Assembly (NCBI RefSeq): GCF_029813775.1
Contig: NZ_JARVKW010000028.1
Location: forward strand, 35,055 to 99,054
Origin: Streptomyces sp. DH24
Lineage (GTDB): Bacteria > Actinomycetota > Actinomycetes > Streptomycetales > Streptomycetaceae
Reading direction: 5' to 3'
Length of the DNA: 64,000 bases
Below, one piece after another: positions 1 to 8,622 of this stretch. Each line of letters begins with the position of its first letter. The first letter of the stretch is position 1. The translations under genes and the position numbers were made by a program. Under the pieces are notes generated by a model. It did no database searches. It saw only the letters and a list, made by a program, of their open reading frames with translations, and was not told the DNA's origin.

Positions 1-206
1 GCTGGTTCGACTGAGGGCGCGTCATGCGCGACGGGGGTGTGTGAAGCGGCGTGCACACATTCTTAACCTTCCGTACAACCATTCACCCTCGTCGCGTATC
101 TGATCACGTGAGTCAACAGACTCCACGATCACTTGGGCCCCGCGCGGACTGCGAGCCGTTGGGTACGACCAGCGCGCGGGTGCCCCTTTCTCCACATGGG
201 GATCGC

Positions 207-1079
207 ATGCGCATACGAGCCACCGTGGCCGCCGTCACCGGCGCCCTGGCCCTCTCCGCCCTCGTCGCCCCGGCCGCGCAGGCCGACGAGGCGCCGACGT
301 TCCGCGAGAGCGCCGCCGCGGCCTTCGCCGCCGCTCACGGCCCGTCCGACAAGGCCGCGTTCAGCACGGCGGACGCCGCCGACCTGGGCATCACCTTCTC
401 CAACTTCAAGATCGCCTCGGCGGTCAAGGTGGGCACGACCAACAAGGTCTCCACCACGGTCACCTACACGCTGACCCACGGCGGCGATGTCGACGTCAAC
501 GCCGAGGACTTCGACACGGGCCCGTACATCTACCGCGGTTCGTTCGACGAGCCGGACAACATGCTGTTCGGCGACTACGCGGCCACCTGCACCGACACGT
601 CGACGACGACCGCCTCCTGCAAGGGCAACATCGACGTCTACCCGGCCTACGGCGAGCTGCTGAACGCCCACGCCGGCACCTGGAAGGGCGGCGCGCTCGC
701 CCTCAACTACACCACCGGCGACTACTCCGACCAGGGCGACCTCGGCACCACCCGGGTCCAGCGCTACTCCAAGCTGACCGTCAACGCCTCCCCGGAGCCG
801 GTGACCAAGGGCCGCACCATCACGGTCACGGGCAAGCTGTCCCGGGCCAACTGGGAGACCTTCGACTACCGCGGCTACACCAACCAGTACGTGAAGCTGC
901 AGTTCCGCAAGAAGGACTCCAGCACGTACACCACGGTGAAGACCATCAAGTCGAACTCGACGGGCAACCTCAGCACCACGGTCACCGCCTCGACGGACGG
1001 CTACTTCCGCTACTACTTCGAGGGCACCACGACCACCCCGGCGGTCAAGGCCACCGGTGACTTCGTCGACGTGCGGTAA
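207..1079 (+). CDS. secreted protein of unknown function
   Basis: A 290-residue protein. Residues 1-26 form a typical Sec signal peptide: MRIR, a hydrophobic core, then AQA before DEAP. Two regions follow. Residues about 27-185 are rich in Thr, Ser, Asp and aromatics. Residues about 190-290 begin LTVNASPEPVTKG and look like a beta-sandwich (Ig-like) repeat. The reading frame is open further upstream, but this ATG has GGGG about 6 nt before it and gives a proper signal peptide, so it was chosen. Transcription is away from the neighbouring ATPase gene, whose stop lies 10 bp downstream. I do not recognise a named family and infer only an extracellular or wall-associated role. Confidence 0.85.
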   Translation: MRIRATVAAVTGALALSALVAPAAQADEAPTFRESAAAAFAAAHGPSDKAAFSTADAADLGITFSNFKIASAVKVGTTNKVSTTVTYTLTHGGDVDVNAEDFDTGPYIYRGSFDEPDNMLFGDYAATCTDTSTTTASCKGNIDVYPAYGELLNAHAGTWKGGALALNYTTGDYSDQGDLGTTRVQRYSKLTVNASPEPVTKGRTITVTGKLSRANWETFDYRGYTNQYVKLQFRKKDSSTYTTVKTIKSNSTGNLSTTVTASTDGYFRYYFEGTTTTPAVKATGDFVDVR

Positions 1080-1088
1080 CCACAGGCG

Positions 1089-3476
1089 CTAAGCCGGTAC
1101 GCGGCGGTCCACCCACCTCCACATGAGCTCCAGGGTGGCCGCCGCCACCGCCGCGACGCCGACCGCGATCCACGGCATCGTCACGCCGACCAGCTTCAGC
1201 GCGAAGAAGTCCTGCAGCCACGGCACGACCAGCACCAGCAGGAACGCCGCGCCCATCGCGGCCACCAGCGCGACCCGCCACCACGTGTACGGCCGGGCGA
1301 TGATCGCCAGCACCCAGAGGGAGATCAGGAACAGCGTCAGCGTCGCCGCGCTCGTCTCCGCGTCCAGCGCCCCCGCGCCCGTGTAGTGCTCCCGGGCCAG
1401 CAGATACGTCGCGAACGTCGCCAGTGCCGCGACCGCGCCGCCCGGAATCGCGTACCGCATCACCCGCCGTACGAAGTTCGGCCGGGCCCGCTCCTTGTTG
1501 GGCGCCAGCGCCAGGAAGAACGCCGGGACGCCGATGGTCAGCGTCGACAGCAGGGTCAGGTGCCGGGGCAGGAACGGGTACTCCACCTGCGAGACCACCA
1601 CCATGATCGCCAGCAGGACCGAGTAGACCGTCTTCACCAGGAACAGCGTCGCGACCCGCGTGATGTTGCCGATCACCCGGCGGCCCTCCGCGACCACCGA
1701 CGGCAGCGTGGCGAAGCTGTTGTTCAGCAGCACGATCTGCGCGACGGCCCGCGTGGCCTCCGAGCCCGACCCCATCGACACCCCGATGTCGGCGTCCTTC
1801 AGGGCCAGCACGTCGTTCACGCCGTCCCCGGTCATCGCGACCGTGTGCCCGCGCGACTGCAGCGCGCCCACCATGTCCCGCTTCTGCTGCGGCGCGACCC
1901 GGCCGAACACCGTGCCCTCCTCCAGCGCCGCGCCCATCGCGTCCCGCTCGCCGGGCAGCCGCCGCGCGTCCACCACCGCCCCCGACAGGCCCAGCTTGCT
2001 CGCGACCGCGCCCACCGACACCGCGTTGTCCCCGGAGATGACCTTGGCGCGGACGTTCTGCTCGGCGAAGTACCGCAGCGTGTCCGCGGCGTCCGGCCGC
2101 AGCCGCTGCTCCAGCACGACCAGCGCGGCCGGCTCGGCGCCCTGCGCGACCTCGGGGTCGTCCAGGTCGCGGGCGGCGCGGGCGAGCAGCAGCACCCGCA
2201 GCCCCTGCTCGTTGAGCCGCTCGGTCTCCGCGAGCGCCGGGTCGTCGTCCGGCAGCAGCACGTCCGGCGCGCCCAGCAGCCACGTACCGGCCCGGCCGTC
2301 GCCGTCGGCGAGGGTGGCGCCGCTGTACTTGCGGGCGGAGGAGAACGGCAGCGCGCTCGTCGGGCGCCATCCGTCGTGGTCGGGGCAGGCGGCGACGATG
2401 GCCTTCAGGGAGGCGTTGGGCCGCGGGTCGGACGCGCCGAGGGCGCCCAGCACCCGGCGCAGCGACGCCTCGTCCGCGCCGTTCAGGGGCGTGAGACCGG
2501 TGACGTCCATGCCGCCCTCGGTGAGCGTGCCCGTCTTGTCCAGGCAGACGGTGTCGACGCGGGCGAGCCCTTCGATGGCGGGCAGTTCCTGGACCAGGCA
2601 CTGCTTGCGGCCCAGCCGGATCACGCCGATCGCGAAGGCGACGGACGTCAGCAGCACCAGGCCCTCCGGGACCATCGGCACGATGCCGCCGACGGTGCGG
2701 GCCACGGAGTCCTTGAAGTCGTTGTCCTTGACGACCAGTTGGCTGATGACCAGGCCGATCGCGGTCGGCACCATCATCCACGTCACGTACTTGAGGATCG
2801 TGGAGATGCCGGAGCGCAGTTCGGAGTGGACCAGCGTGAACCGGGAGGCCTCCTCGGCGAGTTGCGCCGCGTAGGCCTCGCGCCCCACCTTCGTCGCCCG
2901 GAACGCGCCGCCGCCCGCGACGACGAAACTGCCCGACATGACCGGGTCGCCGGGCCTTTTGACGACGGGGTCGGCCTCGCCGGTCAGCAGTGACTCGTCG
3001 ATCTCCAGGCTGTCGGTCTCGACGCACACCCCGTCCACGACGACCTTGTCGCCGGGCCCGATCTCGATCACGTCGTCCAGCACGATCTCGGACGTGCCGA
3101 CCTCCGTGGCCGTCCCGTCCCGGCGGACGGTGGGTCTGACCTCCCCGATCAGGGCGAGCGAGTCGAGGGTCCTCTTCGCCCGCCACTCCTGGACGATGCC
3201 GATGCCGGTGTTGGCGAGGATCACGAAGCCGAACAGGCCGTCCTGGATCGGCGCGACGAACAGCATGATCACCCAGAGCACGCCGATGATCGCGTTGAAC
3301 CGGGTGAAGACGTTGGCGCGGACGATGTCGACGGCGGACCGGCTGCTGCGCACGGGGACGTCGTTGACCTGCCCGCCCGCGACCCGCTCGGCGACCTCGG
3401 CAGCCGTCAGCCCCGTCGCCGGCGGCGGCCCGGGAGGCACGGAGTCGACTTCGGCGCCCGCGTCGAGATGCGTCAT
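1089..3476 (-). CDS. P-type cation ATPase, CtpE-like
   Basis: A 795-residue membrane ion pump. Visible motifs are TGEA (about 165, actuator domain), PEGL (about 280, membrane helix 4), the phosphorylated DKTGTLTE (Asp about 313), and TGDGVNDVLALKDADIG of the phosphorylation domain, followed by C-terminal membrane helices. There is no N-terminal heavy-metal domain. The order and wording (VRANVFTRFNAIIG, QCLVQELPAIEGLARVD) match my memory of mycobacterial CtpE, reported as a calcium-uptake ATPase. Substrate here is inferred. It lies 95 bp downstream of the DUF2530 gene on the same strand, so they may be co-transcribed. The length is normal for CtpE. Confidence 0.93.
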   Translation of the reverse strand: MTHLDAGAEVDSVPPGPPPATGLTAAEVAERVAGGQVNDVPVRSSRSAVDIVRANVFTRFNAIIGVLWVIMLFVAPIQDGLFGFVILANTGIGIVQEWRAKRTLDSLALIGEVRPTVRRDGTATEVGTSEIVLDDVIEIGPGDKVVVDGVCVETDSLEIDESLLTGEADPVVKRPGDPVMSGSFVVAGGGAFRATKVGREAYAAQLAEEASRFTLVHSELRSGISTILKYVTWMMVPTAIGLVISQLVVKDNDFKDSVARTVGGIVPMVPEGLVLLTSVAFAIGVIRLGRKQCLVQELPAIEGLARVDTVCLDKTGTLTEGGMDVTGLTPLNGADEASLRRVLGALGASDPRPNASLKAIVAACPDHDGWRPTSALPFSSARKYSGATLADGDGRAGTWLLGAPDVLLPDDDPALAETERLNEQGLRVLLLARAARDLDDPEVAQGAEPAALVVLEQRLRPDAADTLRYFAEQNVRAKVISGDNAVSVGAVASKLGLSGAVVDARRLPGERDAMGAALEEGTVFGRVAPQQKRDMVGALQSRGHTVAMTGDGVNDVLALKDADIGVSMGSGSEATRAVAQIVLLNNSFATLPSVVAEGRRVIGNITRVATLFLVKTVYSVLLAIMVVVSQVEYPFLPRHLTLLSTLTIGVPAFFLALAPNKERARPNFVRRVMRYAIPGGAVAALATFATYLLAREHYTGAGALDAETSAATLTLFLISLWVLAIIARPYTWWRVALVAAMGAAFLLVLVVPWLQDFFALKLVGVTMPWIAVGVAAVAAATLELMWRWVDRRVPA

Positions 3477-3571
3477 GCATTCGACGGTACGGGCGGAACT
3501 ACCGCTTCACTCGCCGGGCGACCGGAAGATCCGACCAGGGGAGGAGGGGTCTGGTACCGGGGTAGTAGCGG

Positions 3572-3898
3572 CTATTCGGCCGACCCGGCGGGGGGCTGCC
3601 CCGGCTGTTCGGCCGCCGTTGCGGGGGACTGCCCGGCAGGTGCCGCCGACTGCTCGGCCGCCGCCCGCCTGATCGCGGCCTCGCGCCTGCGCACGTACCA
3701 GACGCCGATGAGGCCGAGACCGCCGCCGGCCAGGCAGGTCCACACCCACCAGGTCTGCCCGCGGTCGTCGAACCAGCCGTAGAACGGCAGCTGCGCCAGG
3801 AAGAGGACGAACCAGATGATGGTGCCGCCAACGATGGTGGCGACCACGGGGCCCTCCAGGGGCTCCGGCGCCTCGTGCCTGGGAGTCCACTTCGCCAT
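3572..3898 (-). CDS. DUF2530-type small membrane protein
   Basis: A 108-residue protein with a short basic N-terminus (MAKWTPRHEAPEP), two hydrophobic segments (about 20-40 and 52-70) and a charged Ala/Pro/Gln-rich cytoplasmic tail. The EPLEGPVV... and WWVWTCLAGGGLGLIGVWYVRRREAA-type pattern fits the actinobacterial DUF2530 family. Function is unknown. It is divergent from the NCS2 permease (139-bp gap) and lies upstream of the CtpE-like gene on the same strand. The assignment to DUF2530 is from recall of sequence and context. Confidence 0.8.
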   Translation of the reverse strand: MAKWTPRHEAPEPLEGPVVATIVGGTIIWFVLFLAQLPFYGWFDDRGQTWWVWTCLAGGGLGLIGVWYVRRREAAIRRAAAEQSAAPAGQSPATAAEQPGQPPAGSAE

Positions 3899-3954
3899 GC
3901 GGCACAGCTTACGAGGTGATCAGGTCTACGCGCGGAGATGGCGTATCCCGGAAT

Positions 3955-3966
3955 GTATGTTCATAC
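3955..3966. promoter_or_regulatory. short inverted repeat upstream of purine permease
   Basis: GTATG and CATAC arms separated by TT lie in the divergent DUF2530/NCS2 intergenic region, 72 bp before the permease ATG. The site is AT-richer than its surroundings. It could be an operator or part of a promoter; the regulator is unknown. Confidence 0.3.
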
Positions 3967-4037
3967 TGAAACCGTTTGTCTCTGACCATTTCTGTTCGTA
4001 GGAAACGCCAAAGCGGCTCGGGGGAGGTCCGCCGGCG

Positions 4038-5498
4038 ATGAGGTTCCGCATGTCCACCTCGGCCACCGCCAAGGCCCCTTCGCCCGAGCAGCCCTCCCGG
4101 CAGCCGCAGGGCGCCCTCGACCGTTACTTCAAGATCTCCGAGCGGGGCAGCACCCTGTCCCGCGAGGTCCGCGGCGGTCTCGCCACCTTCTTCGCGATGG
4201 CCTACATCATCGTGCTGAACCCGATCATCCTGGGCAGCGCGAAGGACATGTACGGGCACCAGCTGGACAACGGCCAGCTGGTCACGGCGACCGCGCTGAC
4301 GGCGGCGTTCACCACGCTCCTCATGGGCGTCATCGGCAACGTCCCCATCGCGCTGGCCGCCGGCCTCGGCGTGAACTCGGTCGTCGCGCTCCAGCTCGCG
4401 CCCCGGATGTCCTGGCCGGACGCCATGGGCATGGTGGTGCTGGCCGGTTTCGTGGTGATGCTGCTGGTCGCCACCGGCCTGCGCGAGCGCGTCATGAGCG
4501 CCGTGCCCTACGGGCTGCGCAAGGCCATCGCGATCGGCATCGGCCTGTTCATCATGCTGATCGGCCTGGTCGACTCCGGTTTCGTCACGCGCATGCCGGA
4601 CGCCGCCCAGACCACCGTCCCGCTCCAGCTCGGCACCGGCGGTCACCTCACCGGCTGGCCGGTGCTGGTCTTCGTGCTCGGCGCGCTGCTCACGCTGGCG
4701 CTCATCGTGCGCAAGGTGCCCGGCGCGATCCTCGTCTCCATCGTCGTCATGACGGTCGTGGCGGTGATCGTCAACGCCGTCGCCGACGTGCCGTCCTGGG
4801 GCCTGACGACGCCGGAGTGGCCCGGCAACCCGGTGGCCACCCCCGACTTCGGGCTGGTCGGCGAGGTCAGCCTGTTCGGCGGCTTCGGGAAGGTCGGCGT
4901 GCTGACCGGCGTCCTGTTCGTCTTCACGGTCCTGCTGTCCTGCTTCTTCGACGCCATGGGCACGATCATGGGCGTCAGCGACGAGGCCAGACTGACCGAC
5001 GCGCAGGGCCAGATGCCCGGCATGAACAAGGTCCTGTTCGTCGACGGCATCGCGGTCGCCGCGGGCGGCGCCAGCTCCTCCTCGGCGACCACCTGCTTCG
5101 TGGAGTCCACGGCCGGCGTCGGCGAGGGCGCCCGCACCGGCTTCGCGAACGTCGTCACGGGCGCCCTGTTCGCCGTCGCGCTGTTCCTCACGCCCGTCGC
5201 CACGATGGTGCCGTCCCAGGCCGCCACCCCGGCGCTGCTCGCGGTCGGCTTCCTGATCCTGGCCGGCTCGATCAAGGAGATCGACTGGGCGGACTACACG
5301 ATCGCCGTGCCGGCCTTCGTGACGATGCTGATGATGCCGTTCACCTACTCGATCACCAACGGCATCGGGATGGGCTTCATCACCTTCGTGGTGCTGCGCC
5401 TGGCGGCCGGGCGCGGCCGGGAGGTCCCGGCGGCGATGTACGTGGTGGCCGCGGTGTTCGGCTTCTACTACCTGATGCCGGCGCTGGGCCTGGCCTGA
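4038..5498 (+). CDS. NCS2 family purine permease (AzgA-like)
   Basis: A 486-residue integral membrane transporter. The N-terminal part RYFKISERGST...RGGLATFFAMAYI is the hallmark of the AzgA/GhxP hypoxanthine-guanine-adenine permeases. Further family signatures include NVPIALAAGLGVNS (about 105-118), the FFDAMGTIMG helix (about 300) and SSATTCFVESTAGVGEGARTG (about 345-365), which carries the substrate-binding region. About 12-14 membrane helices are apparent. It should import purine bases by proton symport. The ATG has GGAGG about 11 nt upstream; an in-frame ATG at 4050 is an alternative. It is monocistronic, with no adjacent purine genes. Confidence 0.93.
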   Translation: MRFRMSTSATAKAPSPEQPSRQPQGALDRYFKISERGSTLSREVRGGLATFFAMAYIIVLNPIILGSAKDMYGHQLDNGQLVTATALTAAFTTLLMGVIGNVPIALAAGLGVNSVVALQLAPRMSWPDAMGMVVLAGFVVMLLVATGLRERVMSAVPYGLRKAIAIGIGLFIMLIGLVDSGFVTRMPDAAQTTVPLQLGTGGHLTGWPVLVFVLGALLTLALIVRKVPGAILVSIVVMTVVAVIVNAVADVPSWGLTTPEWPGNPVATPDFGLVGEVSLFGGFGKVGVLTGVLFVFTVLLSCFFDAMGTIMGVSDEARLTDAQGQMPGMNKVLFVDGIAVAAGGASSSSATTCFVESTAGVGEGARTGFANVVTGALFAVALFLTPVATMVPSQAATPALLAVGFLILAGSIKEIDWADYTIAVPAFVTMLMMPFTYSITNGIGMGFITFVVLRLAAGRGREVPAAMYVVAAVFGFYYLMPALGLA

Positions 5499-5521
5499 CC
5501 GGGCTCACGTGCCCCCCGCGG

Positions 5522-5704
5522 TCACGTGACCCCGTAGAACTTCTCCGTCTCGTCGACGGCGGCCTGGAACCGCTCGTCGAAGTCGTCGCGAATGAGCGTC
5601 CGGATCACATGGTCCTGGACGCTCATTTTTCTTTTCGCCGCGTGGTCCCGGAGCCGTTCGAGCAGCTCCCCGTCTATCCGCAGGCTGAGCACGCTGGTCC
5701 TCAT
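5522..5704 (-). CDS. ribbon-helix-helix (CopG/Arc-like) DNA-binding protein
   Basis: A 60-residue protein beginning MRTSVLSLRIDGELLERLRDHAAKR. This pattern is a ribbon-helix-helix: a short N-terminal strand with alternating hydrophobics, then two helices. The C-terminal part (RDDFDERFQAAVDETEKFYG) resembles antitoxin tails. The open frame extends upstream to 5800, but the ATG at 5704 begins exactly at the conserved strand. No toxin gene lies directly beside it: upstream is the divergent MarR gene and downstream the convergent permease. It may be a solitary regulator or an orphan antitoxin. Confidence 0.75.
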   Translation of the reverse strand: MRTSVLSLRIDGELLERLRDHAAKRKMSVQDHVIRTLIRDDFDERFQAAVDETEKFYGVT

Positions 5705-5837
5705 GTACACGAGGGTCACCGCAGCGGACCGCGGGACCGCCGCTTTCCGGATATGACTCACTCGTACGGGTGACGGGCGGGTTTCCGTGGCCGGGGTCAC
5801 GGGAACCTGGACGTGTCCGCGGTGGTCTTTAGTCAGA

Positions 5838-5849
5838 GTAATGAGTTAC
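5838..5849. promoter_or_regulatory. candidate MarR operator
   Basis: GTAA and TTAC arms flank a TGAG centre, 10 bp before the chosen MarR ATG. An outer TTAG (5829-5832) and CTAA (5851-5854) also surround it. MarR proteins often repress their own promoters through AT-rich palindromes of this size, so this is a reasonable autoregulatory site controlling the MarR-MFS pair. Confidence 0.4.
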
Positions 5850-5858
5850 GCTAACAAG

Positions 5859-6296
5859 ATGCCGGACCTTAGCCATGGCGACGACGCTGCCGCCGTGAAC
5901 TCCCTGCGCTCCGCCGTGATGCGGCTGTCCCGTCGGCTCAAGCACCAGCGGGTCGACGAGTCGCTCAGCCCCACCGAGATGTCGGTGCTCGGCACGCTGT
6001 CCACCTGCGGCAGTGCCACCCCGGGCGAGCTCGCCCGCAAGGAGCACGTCCAGCCGCCGTCGATGACCCGCATCGTCGCACTGCTGGAGGCCAAGGGACT
6101 GGTCCGCCTGGAGCCGCACCCCGAGGACCGCCGCCAGAAGGTCGTCACCCCGACCGAACAGGCCACGGCGATGCTCGAGGAGAGCCGCCGCAAGCGGAAC
6201 GCGTTCCTGGCCTCGCTGGTCGGGGAACTGGACGAGGACGAGTGGGCGAAGATCCGCGCCGCCGCCCCCGTGCTGGAGAAGCTCGCACACCTGTAA
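5859..6296 (+). CDS. MarR family transcriptional regulator
   Basis: A 145-residue winged-helix regulator. The helix-turn-helix runs through LSPTEMSVLGTLSTCGSATPGELARKEHVQPPSMTRIVALLE, followed by the wing LVRLEPHPEDRRQKVV with the characteristic D-R-R pattern. No clear ribosome site precedes this ATG or the alternative ATG at 5841. The 5859 start leaves the palindrome at 5838-5849 outside the coding region. The MFS exporter gene starts 26 bp downstream on the same strand, so this is a classic local repressor-efflux pair, inferred to respond to a ligand of the pump. Confidence 0.9.
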   Translation: MPDLSHGDDAAAVNSLRSAVMRLSRRLKHQRVDESLSPTEMSVLGTLSTCGSATPGELARKEHVQPPSMTRIVALLEAKGLVRLEPHPEDRRQKVVTPTEQATAMLEESRRKRNAFLASLVGELDEDEWAKIRAAAPVLEKLAHL

Positions 6297-6322
6297 GCAG
6301 CGTTGACGAGGAGGCGAACCTG

Positions 6323-7687
6323 TTGAGTTCGGGACCCGGAGCACACTCCGCCCCCGCACCGCACCCCCACGACAAGCAGCCCACCCCCGCCGCCCCCCGC
6401 GGCAAGACCTCGATGTTCAGCTCGCTGAGCGTCCGGAACTACCGCCTGTTCTTCGCCGGCCAGGTCGTCTCCAACACCGGCACCTGGATGCAGCGCATCG
6501 CCCAGGACTGGCTGGTCCTCAGCCTCACCGGCTCCTCCACGGCCGTCGGCGTGACGACGGCCCTGCAGTTCCTGCCGATGCTCCTCTTCGGCCTCTACGG
6601 CGGCGTCCTCGTCGACCGCCTGCCCAAGCGGCCCGCCCTGCTGGTCACCCAGTCCTCGATGGCCGTCACCGGCCTCGCCCTGGCCTTCCTCACCATCACC
6701 GGGCACGTCGAGGTGTGGCACGTGTACGTCGCCGCGTTCGCCGTCGGCCTCGCCACCGTCGTCGACAACCCGGCCCGCCAGTCCTTCGTCTCCGAGATGG
6801 TCGGCCCCGACCAGCTGCAGAACGCGGTCAGCCTCAACTCGGCGAACTTCCAGTCCGCCCGCCTGATCGGACCCGCCGTCGCGGGCGTGATGATCACCGG
6901 CGTCGGCACCGGCTGGGCGTTCCTCTTCAACGGCCTGTCCTTCGTCGCGCCCATCGCGGGCCTGCTGATGATGCGCGGCCGGGAACTGCACACCGTCGAG
7001 CGCGCCCCGCGCGGCAAGGGCCAGCTCCGCGAGGGCCTGCGCTACGTCGCGGGACGCCCCGACCTGATCTGGCCGATCGTGCTGGTCGGCTTCGTCGGCA
7101 CGTTCGCCTTCAACTTCCCCGTCTACCTCTCCGCGTTCGCGGACGACGTGTTCCAGGCGGGTGCCGGCTCCTACAGCATGTTCAACACGCTGATGGCGGT
7201 CGGCTCGGTCACGGGCGCGCTGCTCGCCGCCCGGCGCGGCACCGCGCGGCTGCGGGTGCTGAGCGCGGCGGCGATGGTCTTCGGCGCGATCGAGATCGTG
7301 GCCGCCGCCGCCCCCGAGCTGTGGATGTTCGCCCTGCTGATGATCCCGCTGGGTCTGTTCGGCATGACGGTCAACGTCACCGCCAACACCACCATCCAGA
7401 TGGCCACCGATCCGGCCATGCGGGGCCGCGTCATGTCCCTCTACATGATGGTGTTCCTCGGCGGTTCCCCGGTCGGCGCGCCGATCGTCGGCTGGATCAC
7501 CGACACCTACGGCGCCCGGGTCGGCCTCGCGGCCGGCGGCGCGGTGGCGGCGACGGCGGCGGCGGTCATCGCCCTCGTCCTGGCCCGCGTCGGCGGCCTG
7601 CGCCTCTCGGTGGGCTGGCGGCACGGCCACCCGAGCGTGCGGTTCGTCCCCCGGGAGCGGCGGGAGGACCTGGCCCGGGCGGCGTAG
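6323..7687 (+). CDS. MFS transporter (drug efflux type)
   Basis: A 454-residue major facilitator with about 12 membrane segments starting at FSSLSVRNYRLFFAGQVVSNTGTWMQRIAQDWLVL, the opening seen in the MFS_3/enterobactin-exporter-like group. The motif-A-like loop GGVLVDRLPKRPALL lies after helix 2, and NPARQSFVSEMVGPDQLQNAVSLNS lies in the middle. The start was set at TTG 6323 because GAGGAGG sits about 8 nt before it; the frame itself is open earlier. The C-terminal tail is basic. Together with the MarR gene 26 bp upstream it forms a likely efflux operon; the substrate is unknown. Confidence 0.9.
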   Translation: MSSGPGAHSAPAPHPHDKQPTPAAPRGKTSMFSSLSVRNYRLFFAGQVVSNTGTWMQRIAQDWLVLSLTGSSTAVGVTTALQFLPMLLFGLYGGVLVDRLPKRPALLVTQSSMAVTGLALAFLTITGHVEVWHVYVAAFAVGLATVVDNPARQSFVSEMVGPDQLQNAVSLNSANFQSARLIGPAVAGVMITGVGTGWAFLFNGLSFVAPIAGLLMMRGRELHTVERAPRGKGQLREGLRYVAGRPDLIWPIVLVGFVGTFAFNFPVYLSAFADDVFQAGAGSYSMFNTLMAVGSVTGALLAARRGTARLRVLSAAAMVFGAIEIVAAAAPELWMFALLMIPLGLFGMTVNVTANTTIQMATDPAMRGRVMSLYMMVFLGGSPVGAPIVGWITDTYGARVGLAAGGAVAATAAAVIALVLARVGGLRLSVGWRHGHPSVRFVPRERREDLARAA

Positions 7688-7907
7688 CGGAGGGCGCCGG
7701 GGGCGGTCGCGGGGGAACTCGCCGGTCGTCGGCAGGCCACCCTCGCCGGTCGGTCGATAAGGCCCCGCCCGTCCCGGTCAGGCGCCCGGCCGTCCCCGTC
7801 AGGCGCTTGGTTGTCCCCCGTCACACCGGCGGCGTCGCCGAAGGCGAAGCCGAGGCACGGCGACCGGGAGACCCGGACCGTGGCCGGACCGCTGGAAGAC
7901 TGGGCCC

Positions 7908-8480
7908 ATGAGACTCTTCGCCGCCGTGCTGCCACCCGACGACGTGACGCGGGAACTCGCCGTCGAGGTGGACGCGTTGCGGAAGCTGCCGGGCGCGGAC
8001 GGGCTGCGCTGGACCGGGCGCCCCGGCTGGCACTTCACGCTCGCCTTCTACGGCGAGGTGGACGACGCCCTCGTCCCGGACCTGTCGGACCGGCTGGCGC
8101 GGGCGGCCCACCGCACCGAGCCCTTCGAGCTGGCCCTGCGCGGCGGCGGGCAGTTCGGGCACGGCCGGGCGCTGTGGACCGGCGCGGAGGGCGGCCTGGA
8201 GACGCTGCGCCTGCTGGCCGACCGTGCCGAGGCCGCCGGGCGCAGGGCGGGCGTTCCGATGGGGGAGCACCGGCGGTACAAGGCCCACCTCACGGTGGCG
8301 CGCAGCCGCGGCGCGGTCGACGTGACGTCGTGTCTCGCGGCCCTGGACGGCTTCAGGTCCCGCACGTGGACCGTGCGGGACCTGGTCCTGGTCCGCAGCG
8401 ACCTGCCGAAGTCCGGGACGCCCGGTGAACAGCCCCGGTACGAGGCGGTCGCCCGGTGGCCCCTGGGCGCGGCCGGTTAG
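7908..8480 (+). CDS. thpR: RNA 2',3'-cyclic phosphodiesterase (2'-5' RNA ligase family)
   Basis: A 190-residue member of the 2H phosphoesterase superfamily. The two catalytic tetrapeptides are visible: HFTL in WHFTLAFYGEV (about 44-47) and HLTV in YKAHLTVARSRG (about 126-129). The N-terminal MRLFAAVLPPDDV is typical of ThpR/LigT. Such enzymes open 2',3'-cyclic phosphates on RNA ends and can join 2'-5' linkages in vitro. The gene stands alone, 220 bp after the MFS gene, with a tiny membrane ORF 10 bp downstream. Confidence 0.93.
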   Translation: MRLFAAVLPPDDVTRELAVEVDALRKLPGADGLRWTGRPGWHFTLAFYGEVDDALVPDLSDRLARAAHRTEPFELALRGGGQFGHGRALWTGAEGGLETLRLLADRAEAAGRRAGVPMGEHRRYKAHLTVARSRGAVDVTSCLAALDGFRSRTWTVRDLVLVRSDLPKSGTPGEQPRYEAVARWPLGAAG

Positions 8481-8490
8481 GCTCGGTGCC

Positions 8491-8580
8491 GTGGACCCGA
8501 AGACGCGGAACCGGATCATGGCCGGTGTGCTCGTGCTGATGTTCGTCGTGGTGGCAGTGGCGGCGGTGCTCGGAAGGTAG
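8491..8580 (+). CDS. 29-residue single-pass membrane peptide
   Basis: A small ORF opening with GTG that encodes a basic head (MDPKTRNRI) followed by one hydrophobic helix rich in Val, Leu and Met, ending LGR. It starts 10 bp after the thpR stop, so it is probably co-transcribed, and it ends 42 bp before the convergent aldo/keto reductase stop. The clear positive-inside design and precise packing support a real gene. Function is unknown. Confidence 0.65.
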   Translation: MDPKTRNRIMAGVLVLMFVVVAVAAVLGR

Positions 8581-8622
8581 CGCGCCGCCGCCGTACCGCT
8601 CACCGCGCCCGGCGCCGTCCGG

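Noticed and set aside
1045..3480. 811-codon minus-strand frame overlapping the P-type ATPase
   Set aside because: It is an out-of-phase shadow of the ATPase gene with Arg/Ala/Gly-only composition and no motifs.
8474..8492. GGTTAGGCTCGGTG resembling a DmdR iron box
   Set aside because: Only one half matches the TTAGGTTAGGCT-type consensus and it lies at a gene end, not a promoter.
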